A stretch of 64,000 nt of DNA, from NCBI GenBank assembly GCA_025602915.1, contig JAHLJZ010000002.1, positions 310,001 through 374,000 of the forward strand, read 5' to 3'. This document shows, piece after piece, positions 51,501 to 62,296 of the stretch. Numbering within the stretch: the first letter of the stretch is position 1; each line of letters begins with the position of its first letter. The notes beneath the pieces are model-generated. The model had not been told where the DNA came from. It did no database searches and was given only the letters and a program-made list of their open reading frames with translations. The stretch comes from Paraphysoderma sedebokerense (lineage: Eukaryota > Blastocladiomycota > Physodermatomycetes > Physodermatales > Physodermataceae). The position numbers and the translations under genes are program-made.

Positions 51501-54500
51501 GAGTCTATTTGATTTTTGATGGAAGTAGCATCCTCCTTTAAGCTGTTGGCATCCTTAACCCATTGAGCTACTTGACCAAATGCCTTTGACTTCAGATCAA
51601 ATTTTTCGTTCAAGTCGGCAAACTCTTTCAGCATTAATCTTAAATTCTGGTCGCAATACTTCTGAACTTCAGAACTAATGGCAGCCTCACAATAAGTCTT
51701 CTCCATTGAAAGCAATTGCATCCGATATTGTTGTAATTGACTTTTGACAGTTTGCAACAATTCATTTGGCGCGTTGAAATTGATGCCCGCAATCTGACCT
51801 TCTATATTTGTAAACTGATTTTTGAGATCGTCGATGATTTCTTTCCACTTCATAGCATGCAAGTAGCTCTGTAGATCTTTTTGAAATGATGCTATGACTT
51901 CATGAGCTTCACGATAATTTAGATGGAGTTCCTTTGCTTTGATCAAAGCTTGAGATGCAGGGTTGTCGTCGACTAATTTACTATCTACACTAATTTTATC
52001 TATCAAAGGTCCCATCTCTATTATTTTCATGGAAGCTTCATCATGAATCTTCTGCATTGAAGATAACAAAGTAGGATCAATACTTTGTGTTGTGTCAAAA
52101 TAAATCCTGTTGTTCTTAAGTGCCCCGAGTTGGTTTTGGATGCATTCTTGCAATGATTGAATTTGCGAGATACGTTCCTGCATGCATTTTTCGGTCGCTA
52201 ACCTTTCTTCTCTTAAATTCAACGACATTCTTAAATGAGCTAGCTTATCGATGGTAGTCTTGCGCAACTCTTCATAAAGTTTACTGCTTCCTGCGATCGA
52301 ACTGAATGTCGGCGATGTTATCGTTTCGACCTCATTCTGTACTTGACAAACCAACGCTTTAAACTCAATCATAACATTAGGATCTGCGGAGACATCTTGA
52401 ATCTCTAATTTCTGCTGTATATCGCTAATCTTCATCAATACGCCAGACAACTGTTCGTCGTAAACTGAACATTCAATAATATCAAGCAATCTAGCTTCTA
52501 GCAACTTAAAGTTTCGGGAAAACATCTTCCAAGTGAATTGCAAAGTCTCATTATGCTTTTTAATTGGATCGAGATTCTTCAGTTTTGAACTTACGATCAA
52601 CTCTTTTGCCCGGTTGGTCAGTGACATATGCATTGCTTCACACCTGCCGTACCCTTCTCGCGTATTTTTCAGTCCCCTCCGCATAACTACTATGTCCACT
52701 GATTCATTAGGGCTGTTTATTAACGTTTGTATTTTGGTTAACTCATTTGCAATATCTTTGTGCAATTCGGAAGACTGCTTGTAAAAATCTCCAGACAATT
52801 CAAAATCTTGGATTTTGTTGTGACAATCTTTTAACGCTTCTTGCAGACTTCCAATTGTGGACTGGAGATCAGAAAATAACCTTAGCACGTTTTCGTGGCC
52901 CATTAATCTCTTATTCGCGACAATTAACATATCCACCGATTCGCACAACTTCACCACTGCATTCTCAATGTTTTCAAAGTGCAGCAATGGGTCAGTTTTG
53001 ACAGTCGCATAGTCGGATGACATTAGCATTTCATAGCTAGATATAACGTCGCCAATTCTCTCAATTGATTCGAAGTATTCAATTGGCAAAGAAAGCGAAG
53101 GGGAAGGGAATGATGTGGGATATACAAACTCATTCAAAGAGGATAATGAATTTGCTGCGCTGACAGTGGCGCGGCTCTCCGAGTCTTGACAATGTTCTGG
53201 CGAAACCACAGCTTCGAGTATAGATGCTAGTAAATGCGAAAGTCTTTTCGACCAGGCATGCAGTCTACTTGCTTCATCCTGTAACACACTGATAGAACCT
53301 TCGTCTTCCATCTCGGCGCGTATAATTTGGAGTGATTTTTCAATTTGAGTTTGAGTCTCCGACAGTGACTTTAATAATTCCGAGTGCTTATCTTGGATTA
53401 CCGAATGCATCATAATGGACTGAAATTCTGCTGACAATTGCTCTATTATTGATTCCAGATCGTGACCTTTCTGTTTCAGTTCTTCAATAATCTGATAACT
53501 TTTGCCAGCCTTCGCAAAATCTTCGCGCAAAATTTCTATGTCCCTAGTCAGCGCGCACGCTTTCTTAAGGTAAGTCTTGCTCTTATAGTCAACACGTAAT
53601 CCAATGAACCGCCTTTCTAAAGTCGATCTGACTTTCTTCAATTTTTCGTCGATTGTTAACTGCTGTAATTTAATCTGACGATCACAATCATTTTCCCCTG
53701 CCATGCTCAGACACATGGTTAATGCATCCTTCATAGGCCGCAAATGAGAGAGCTCAAATTCAGCGATTCTTTCCTCGATATGCTGTAATCGGGTTTCCTT
53801 CTCGTCTATCGCGGAAAATTCCTTCGAATTCCATACGTCCGAAGGAATTTTCCAGCCTGATGATAATTGTTTCAACATCTCTGTTAACCAGTCATCGACA
53901 ACACATGCTTGACTTTCGAGCTTCTGATACGTGACGCTACGTTCCAGTTTGAATGCAATTTCACGCTGTACGGCTAATACTGCATTCAACTGGTGGATTT
54001 TCGAATGTTGCGTAGATCGGTATTCAAGAAAGCGAGGATGAGAATCCGAATCGTCATACAGCTCCAAGACTTTGCTGTAGGTGTCGCGGATTTGAGAGAT
54101 CCTCTTATTCATGTCCTCGTAATCAAGATCCGATGGGGACGCCGTTGTCAGGTCCGAAAGAATTCTTGAGATTGTGTCGTCTATAATAGCTGCATCGAGT
54201 ACAAACTGACACATACGACGCAAGCCTGTGAATTTCTGTTCTTGAACCGTCAGCATGGACTGTAATCTATTCCATGAGTGCAATACCGATGCCGTATCGG
54301 CAACTTCTTGAGCACATAAATCAGGGGAATATTGTTGCGAAAGATAATTTAATCGACCAAAATCATCTTGTAAATGGTTCCGTGCATCTAACCACTCGTG
54401 TAGAATAGTTTGTGCATGCTCACAATGGCATACATCACCAGAATCGTCCTCCATAACAACAGATATACTGATATTATGTATCAAATCAGCAATGGCATGA

Positions 54501-57500
54501 TTTAAACGTTTTTGCAGAACGCTGAGTTCTGATTTAACCGAAAGCTGATTCGACAATTTCATTGTAACTTGATTTGAAATCTCAAGTGCCTCATCTACTT
54601 TTGCGGGTAGTTTGAAAGAATCCGGAAGATTTGACTCACTACTGCTTTGTGAAATCAATCGGATTTCACTCGCCGCCCTTTTCAATTCACCAATATCGGA
54701 AACAAGAGTTTGTTCTATTTCCTTCAATTTGTTTAGTGACAATGGAGTCTCCAATTTTGATTTGGCATTCTTGACGGCCGTAGAGGAAAGATCAATCTTA
54801 ATTTCCAGATTCATTTTTTCCTTGAAATTAAAATATTTTTTTCGGATGCGTCGAATCAAATCTCCACAATCGTCCAACACGCTCCAAATTTGCTCAATCT
54901 GGATGGTAAAATAATTATCCTCGTTCTCATTGAAGGCAGCAGTGAGAAGTAAATAACGCATCCGAAGTTCTGTAAATTCTTTACTTTTAAGTTCATAAAT
55001 TGAGTGACATTTGTCGACCGCTGCGATGAGAGCCTCGATTTCCTCAGACGGAGTGAACGATTCGGATACTATTCTTTTCAGCCAAAGATTTAAGGTTGAC
55101 TGGCACCGCTGGAGGGAATCCATAATCGCTTTGGATTCATTCCTGAATTCATTCAACTTTTGTATTAAATTAATCTTATCGAATAAACTTTCGGATAATT
55201 CTTGACGCTTCTGGTTCAGATCTTGTCGTTTGTCAATGAAAATGTCATCTTCCTTTTCCATGATCTCTTTGAAGTACAGTTGAACTTGAACATCCCAGCT
55301 TTGCAGTCTCTCAACAAACAACGCATTTTGAGACTGTGCGTTCCCTACGGTGGCCTCGAAGTTGCCGGCTGAGTATGTCAGCTGAGATAGTGCTAAATAT
55401 AAATGATCCATTTCACTATACAAATCATCAGCAGCTTTTATGAGGTTTTGACGCTTTGATTCTCCAAACGCCATTTTCAAATTCTTAATCTTTAATTTAA
55501 GAGCTGCATTACCGTCCCTGATTTCCGTTGACAGGGTTGAGACACTAGTTGACAATTCTTTGATACCTCTTCGATACTTCGTATCCTTCAGGACATCGGC
55601 GAGACGATCAAAAAAGCATTCGAATAGTACCATTCTTGCCGCCAATTCATTTACGCTGATTTCAAGATTTTCAGACTTTAGTTGATGTTCGCAGAGCAAT
55701 TCTAAAGCATTTTCTTCGGGCTTGTCCAGCAATGGATTGATCAGATCAGCCATGCCGTTCAGGTCTCGTCGATTGACTTGCATATTATCCATCAAATGCT
55801 CCATTTCCTGCTCAATATAGCGTTGTATATTGAAGAGAATAGAGGATATTATCTGATCAACGTATTCCAGATCATGAGTAGCAGCAGTCAAAGTCGACGA
55901 CACTGCTTGATGAGACTTTACGAGAACGGAACATTGCTCGGTGACAATGTTTAAACTTTTAAGAAGATTCCGGTAGCTATTTTGGCAATCAGAAAAGTGG
56001 ATGGAATCGAGAGACAATATATCTGTGTTCTGCAAGAATGAAGTCTTTGTTTTCAATCCTTCGATTCCGTGGGTGATTACTTGAAGCTCGACTAAAGTAG
56101 CATTGAGTTGACTGACAAAATCAAGGGAGGTCGTGAATCGGTTTAAAATTGATTTCAATTCATGGTGCTTGATAGTCACCGCGTTTTGCAAATGCAGAAT
56201 TTCTTGAGAAGCCACTTTCGAAGTTTCGATTCTCTCTATGTTGGGTTCGTAATTGATCAACTCATCTTCGTAGCGTTTCAACATTCCTCGATATGTGTCC
56301 AAATCCTCAGAGTATGCTGTGATTCCAGGTAATAACGAAATAGCACATTTGGTATTATCGGCATAGTCACCTAGAAACTCATTCGGAACTCGCTTGAAGA
56401 TGGTTTCAGTAGTGGTATCCAACCACTGCAGACAATCCAGAATATTTTTTTCGAGTTGATCTATCTCGTTTTGATCCAATGGCGGTTCTTGAGGAGCTGT
56501 CAATTTATGTTGAATTTCTGCATTTGATCCGACAGAAGATGGTTGAGATGATGAGTCGATCGACGAAATTGGACAATCTGGACTTTTGGTATCAACTGCC
56601 GAATCCAGTTGATTCTGATTTTTAAGTGGCTGGGTAATGAGCTTATGAAATCCGCGAATGTCACCTTCGTCACTATTGCTCAAGACATCCTTTATCGTAT
56701 CTCTATCAGGTGGTGCTAGTACTAAATCGGAATTAGTCAGGTCTATCTACCAATAGAAGTATAGCGCAACAGCCGAGTCATACCATCCATATATTCTTCG
56801 TCGGGCGGGTCACTGGCAGGTGCATTCCCCTTCTTATAGTTTTCTGCCGCACTCTCAATCAACTCTGATCCGACTGTTTCTATTACAGGTATGATCTCAC
56901 CTGAACCTGGGTTACCATCTACCGGCGCGTCAATCTCTCCTGTACCACTCGAACCCAAAGATATGCTCGAACTTGATCTGCTGTCACTGTCGATCACACC
57001 TCCTTCAATGTCTACATTCGTTTCCTCCAGTTGCATAGTAACTCCAACTTGGGAGTCGGGGATTGGGGGATCGAGAGCGGTAACCATGTTTTCGGTTGGT
57101 GAGGTTTCAGAGAGAAAAGCTGTTCCATTCTTCTCTATCCCAGCTTCATGCAAGTTATGGATTTCTTCCTTTCCTCCAATTTCAACTTTCTTTATGTCTA
57201 TCGGGTTCATAATTTCGAATAGCTGCTCATTATTCTCGGCGTCATTCAAACGCTCAAGACAAAGCCTTCCTATTGACCGTTGTCTGTCAAGTATGCTTTT
57301 GCGTTGAATCATATCCAAACATGTCGAAGATCCATTCAACAACTTAGCCAAGATGTCTGCATGATATGAATCAAACAGAATGTTATGAGCTGTCAGTAAA
57401 CTTAGCTGTGATATCCTCGACCGTAACTGAAGATCTGGGAAGAAAAAAGGTAGAAGTAGGTCCCTAATTCTTACCGTTACTGTCAGAGGTATTCTTTGTT

Positions 57501-58463
57501 CCATTTTTATTTTCAGGTATTTCAGGTTGAATTGAAGGTGAGGCGTTTTCCATCCCCGTGCATCCTACAACAGAAGCAGGCGTGGACTGTCCCATCTTTT
57601 TGCCTGTAAGCACTCCATATCCAAAGTCTTTCGCTCCTCGAGTCTCCGATTTATTATTGACAGTCTGTTGATAAAAAGCCGACAATATGGGGGAAGTAGG
57701 CGGTTGAGGTAGACGTGTAACGACTTTCAGGAGAGGTCTTGTGGGTGAGCTGGGGGCCGAGTCGGCCGAACGCATACCAGTGACGTTAGCTTTATTTGTT
57801 GAAGGAGTAGGAGTGATCGAGCGAAATGATGGCGAGATGGCTGTAAATGACTGACAGTTAGATTGAGTACAAAGAGCTGAAGCCCGAATTTGGAGGCTTC
57901 AAATCAAACTATGAATAAGGAGTTCAAATACAGAATGAAGCACAAACCTCTAATAACGTTCTGCAGAATACCCATGTCTTTACTTTTATTCAACTGAGAT
58001 TCAAAATGATTTTCTGCGTGCAGCTTTCCTCGCTCCATTTCCATTCTCGCTCCGAAACCCCGTTTAGTCACATTGGCGACTTCCTTGTTCAATTCAGACC
58101 ATTTGCCTATCAATTCTTCTTTCTTTACATCTCTGACTTTTCCTTTTATCTTTTCACTTAATGATTGTGATTTAACAACGGGTGGATCATAGGGGTGAAG
58201 TATTTCGTGAATGAGTTCGGGTGTCAAGGGGCGTCCGTTGGCTTTCTCCCGCAGATACAGCTCTCTGGCAATCGAGATAGTTGAAGAGGTGAGGGTTATG
58301 CCGTCCTTTTGTCGAGATGCAATTTGGCAATTGATTAATGAAAGGGTTTGAAGATTGAAAGTTCAATGTTGTAAGATCGATTATCCTTGTGATCTGCAAA
58401 GCCTGCGACACCTACCTCGGGCGGCCACGATGAATCTAAATTTGGAGGTAATTCAGCAGACAT
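48557..58463 (-). CDS. Giant spectrin-repeat-like protein, about 3,206 aa
   Basis: Five exons: 58463-58416, 58305-57948, 57840-57475, 57434-56751 and 56721-48557; the last is one 8.2-kb frame, and all joins are in phase. The N-terminus (MSAELPPNLDSSWPPE, then DGITLTSSTISIAREL, GRPLTPELIHEILHPYDPP) looks like a compact conserved module I cannot name. Residues about 140-500 are low complexity. The long exon is helical with recurring Trp-centred segments (LQWLDTTTE, LQSWDVQVQLYF, LHEWLDARNHL, LHAWSKRLSHLL, VDDWLTEMLKQL, VAQWVKDANSL), as in spectrin repeats. There is no calponin-homology, EF-hand, GAR or KASH segment, and the C-terminus is hydrophilic. By analogy with nesprins or plakins it could be a cortical or nuclear scaffold; that is inference. 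Confidence 0.85.
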
Positions 58464-58959
58464 CTGTGATAGAATATTTAAGTCTCATTGGCGAGTTGTC
58501 TCGTCATACCTGCAAAGAGAGTCAAAAGCAAAGAAAATTGAAGGAGTCGACGAAGCTCAGGTTGAACGGAGCCCGCCGTGTCTGAAATTGTGGACCAGAC
58601 ATCGGGTTACAAACCAATCTCAAGAACGTCTCAACTGATAAATTATAACCAATTTTCACTTCATCCATCTGCGAAATCTCTAGCCGAAAGATACCGATAT
58701 TTTCAAACGTTATTGTATGGACACTTTGTGCGACATCGGCAAGCGCTCCAATAATGAATTAAGTTTACAGAAGATTTTTCTGTGCAAGGTATTGCCATTT
58801 AAAGCTAGTCCCTATCACTTTATATTGTACAATTTTAGGATACAGGATCATGGACTTTGAATACATAATCACTTCAATAATGACAAAAGTAGTCAAAATA
58901 AACGGTATCAACCACGCTTCGCTTGAGACAATTTTTTGAGCGAAGTTATGTCACCCCAC
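58464..58959. other. Intergenic between Ariadne-like and giant spectrin-like genes
   Basis: About 500 bp between tandem minus-strand genes, holding the promoter of the giant gene. No specific element is recognised. Confidence 0.5.
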
Positions 58960-60631
58960 TTATTTCACTTCAACGTTCCAAGACCATCGTCCGTCTGCAA
59001 GGCCCTTAGCTGTATCTTCCAGCACGATTTCTCTTCTCGTAGACACGTACACCATTTTATCCAGTACTTGCTGTCTTAATTCGGCAATTTTTTCTTTCTC
59101 GATCGGTTTTTCCAGCAACTCGGATAACTGTTCCACGGCCATCTCCAGATCACGCTGATTATCTTCGAATAATTCAGTCTGGTTGTTACGTGTGAGATAG
59201 TATGCAAAGGCGTAGGTATATTTGAGAGTCATACGACATTGCACAAGAATGTCGACTGCCTTTTTGAGGAACTGCACCTCAATCCATGATAGATCCGAAG
59301 TTTGCTGCATTTCCTCCATCTTCTTTTCAGTGCGATGGTATAGTTCTTGGTCAAGTCGGGCGGATTGTTCGTGGTTGGCGTATCGGTTATAATACTAATT
59401 AGGATTAAGTTTAGGTAAAAAAAATCGGAAATTCGATTACAGTATATAAACATACGTGAAGGTATCGTTCCAAGGCTTGTCGAGATTTGGCCTGTGCATC
59501 CCTGGCATCATGACTACTTTTCTCTTCATAACGGTTGCAATTATACCAATTCGAACCATGTTCACTCCAAGGGCCCATACAGACCCAACAAAACTCGTAC
59601 TTGCATTTTTTACAAGTCATATGATTACAGCCACCATTTTTCTCTATCGTACTTTGGCATTTGGGGCATTCTTTCGTGTTCGCCGATATCCAATTTGCCG
59701 TTTCGGAATCGTCTCGACATTTCTTCATCCAAAGTTTGAGGAGGAAACAAATAGTAGGTTGGTGATCATTTGCGCCACAACCAAAGCAAAATTTATGGGA
59801 GCAGGCACATGACACAGAAGGGACTTTCTTAGTAAGTTGGGTAGGAGGAACATGACATTCGACTGCGTATTCACAGTTCGGGGCGGGGCACCAACGATAA
59901 AACGGGTTGTCGTCCACGTAAGTGCGAATTAAAAGGGATCGATATCTGAAGAAACGGTTATATGTTTGACATAGTTAGTCATTCCGTAGAGAAAGAATGA
60001 AAGCTAAATCTTGACAATACCGTTGATAAACGTCAGCAGAAACAACCATTTCAATTGTTTTTCCATCAACAACGAGGTTACAGTCTGGACACATGCACTG
60101 AATCCTTCTCGACTCGCCTTCCTCTTTTATTTTTTGAATCAAGTAATGATCATAACAATTTCGACAATACCGATGTCCACAGGAAAGAGCCAACGTCTGC
60201 AAATCTGGCGAGTCGTCACAACATATATCACACATGAACCCATTTATGACTTGAAATTTCGGGGCCAACTTGGAATCTGTGATCACGCCAGCAGCATTTT
60301 GCACCTTTTCTGGATTATCCATGAACGATTCTATCAATTTCTCTTTGTTCCAGTTAAAGTAACGTAAGAGTGTTGCGGCGTGCTGTTCTTGAATTCCCAA
60401 TATTCCGGATACGTGATTAATTTCTTTGGTCTGGAAGTTTGTAATGTCTTGAATGGAGTGAACTTTGAAGGCAACTTCGTAGGCCTTTTCTTTTTGTTTC
60501 TCTGAATCTGCGGTGACGAATATTTCGTTGTCCACTTCATCATCTTCAAAGAGTTCATGTTCGTCATCTTCGATGTCCGAGACTTCAAACTCGTCCGAGA
60601 TGTAATCGGAGTCAGTGTCCATCAACGACAT
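58960..60631 (-). CDS. ARIH1: Ariadne-family RBR E3 ubiquitin ligase
   Basis: Three exons, 60631-60021, 59945-59456 and 59394-58960 (511 aa, all in phase; family proteins are about 500-560 aa). An acidic N-terminus and UBA-like helices (AATLLRYFNWNKEKLIESFM) precede RING1 (CDICCDDSPD, CGHRYCRNCY). IBR follows (RWCPAPNCEYAV, CSHKFCFGCG), then RING2 with the catalytic-cysteine context KNGGCNHMTC and EFCWVCMGPWSEHG. The C-terminal Ariadne domain (YYNRYANHEQSARL to GRWSWNVEVK) is complete. RBR ligases receive ubiquitin from an E2 onto the RING2 cysteine; Ariadne proteins work with neddylated cullin-RING ligases. The gene is divergent from the Cue1-like gene. Confidence 0.95.
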
Positions 60632-60882
60632 GTAACGCAAGATATTGGAGAGACACAGAGAGCGGGGGAGGGGATGGGAATATAGATGGCGGGCAGAGAG
60701 GAACGACGACGGGGACGAAAGAGTGTATATTAGCCAAACAGCGATTCCCTCTTCATCGGGTGGCCTGGGCGAACGAGGTGGAATCAATTCCGCATCGCAT
60801 CCATTGACATCCACAATCCACAATCACTCTGGTAATATATCATCATCAGACACACAGAGTGCACTTTGGGCGACAGAGTATT
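60632..60882. promoter_or_regulatory. Divergent promoter region, Ariadne-like / Cue1-like
   Basis: About 250 bp separates the start codons of two ubiquitin-pathway genes. No named site is recognised. Confidence 0.45.
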
Positions 60883-61733
60883 ATGGACACTGTCACCGCA
60901 TTCATCCTCTTCTTCGTCCTCGTCTCGGTCTTGCTCTTACTTACAGGTAATCCCTGAACCAACCGCCCACCCGCTTCAAAGCGATCCGCTTTCCCCACAA
61001 ACCCTAACCTTTTCTTGTTTATTCTGTATAGGCAATTCAGACTCTAATCAGTCCCCACAAACCGGCGGAAATCAGAGGCTACGGAGAGGCAGACACAACC
61101 CAACTCCCGATCAGGTAAAGCACCCTTCCCGAGTCTTGAAATTCTCTATCCCGAACCAAACCAAGCACTCAAACCTGACTTTGAAATGCATCTTTCTCTA
61201 AACTAGATTCAGGCAGTTCAAATCTTGTTCCCTCAGATACCTGTCGCAGCCATAGAATTGGATTTATCGCGGACAGGTTCTGTCGAAGCCACATGTGATA
61301 ATATTCTCCGAAACGGATCTCTTCCAACACCCACACCCGAACAAGTAATAATTCATTTCAATTTTCTCTATTCTTGTCAGCCGTTTGTCTCTAACTTGAC
61401 TCTTTGTCCCTTGCTCTACAGCCCCCAGCCGCATCCACGACAGCCACCTCATCAACCTCCAATTCTGGCGGCTCATCGTCACAGTCAGCGTCCTCTTCAA
61501 AGTCGTCTTCCACTTCAGCTCATTCAAGTTCAGTTTCTTCATTCATATCACAACTTTCACGGTCCAATCAAGATAATTTTGAAATTCAACCAGTGAAAAA
61601 GGATTGGTCTTCTAATCCCAATGAAAGACAACAAAATTTGATGACTAGAAAGCAAGCCATGGTTCTGGAAGCTAGGAAAAAGTATCTAGAGAAAATGAAA
61701 CAAGAACAGGCGGCAGGGGAAAGTCAGTCGTGA
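60883..61733 (+). CDS. CUE1: Cue1-like ER membrane CUE-domain protein
   Basis: Four exons: 60883-60946, 61032-61114, 61207-61344 and 61422-61733 (198 aa, all in phase). An N-terminal hydrophobic helix, AFILFFVLVSVLLLL, anchors it in a membrane. The CUE domain follows: IQAVQILFPQIPVAAIELDL and RTGSVEATCDNILRNGSLP, with the FP and Leu-Leu-like contacts for ubiquitin. After a Ser/Thr-rich linker the C-terminus (NERQQNLMTRKQAMVLEARK) resembles the E2-activating tail of fungal Cue1. Yeast Cue1 recruits and activates Ubc7 at the ER for protein degradation, so an ERAD role is likely. Confidence 0.88.
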
Positions 61734-62296
61734 AAATCTAATTCGCTGCCATACGATAGTGCGCAATCAAAATCTGATTCAGGTTTAAAACAATAATAAA
61801 ACGGTTCATACAAATGGGTGCATGAAGCTATCCAAGGTAGTGAGTGAATTGTCAACCTTCTTGGAGACTGAGGAACGTTTATTATTCGAAAGTAATTGAA
61901 GAAGATACTGCCTACTATGTTGCGGTTCTCCAATTCTAGTGTGTCATCTTCGGGCGCCACAAAAGCTTATAAATCAATTTACAATGCGATAAAAATACGT
62001 TTATGGGAAGACAACAAGTACAAAGATTCAACAATATAGTACAGCAATTATTGTGTCTTACAATAAAGCTATCATAGATTATACACAACAAACCCATAAT
62101 TTCAAACTCTGCATAAATTAAAACGTACAACAAAACGTTAACACCTAGCTACATCTTAACCCTAACCTACGATAAAATAAAGTGAGAAGTCTCGACTTCC
62201 GTATATGCTAAAAAAAATTCTGTTATGAATAAAACTCCCTAATAATACTAGTATGCTGTAACGCTGAAACGTTAATTGTCATAGAAAAACCAAACT
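61734..62296. other. Intergenic, convergent 3' ends of CUE1-like and kinase genes
   Basis: About 560 bp of AT-rich sequence with probable 3' UTRs and no supported gene. Confidence 0.5.
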
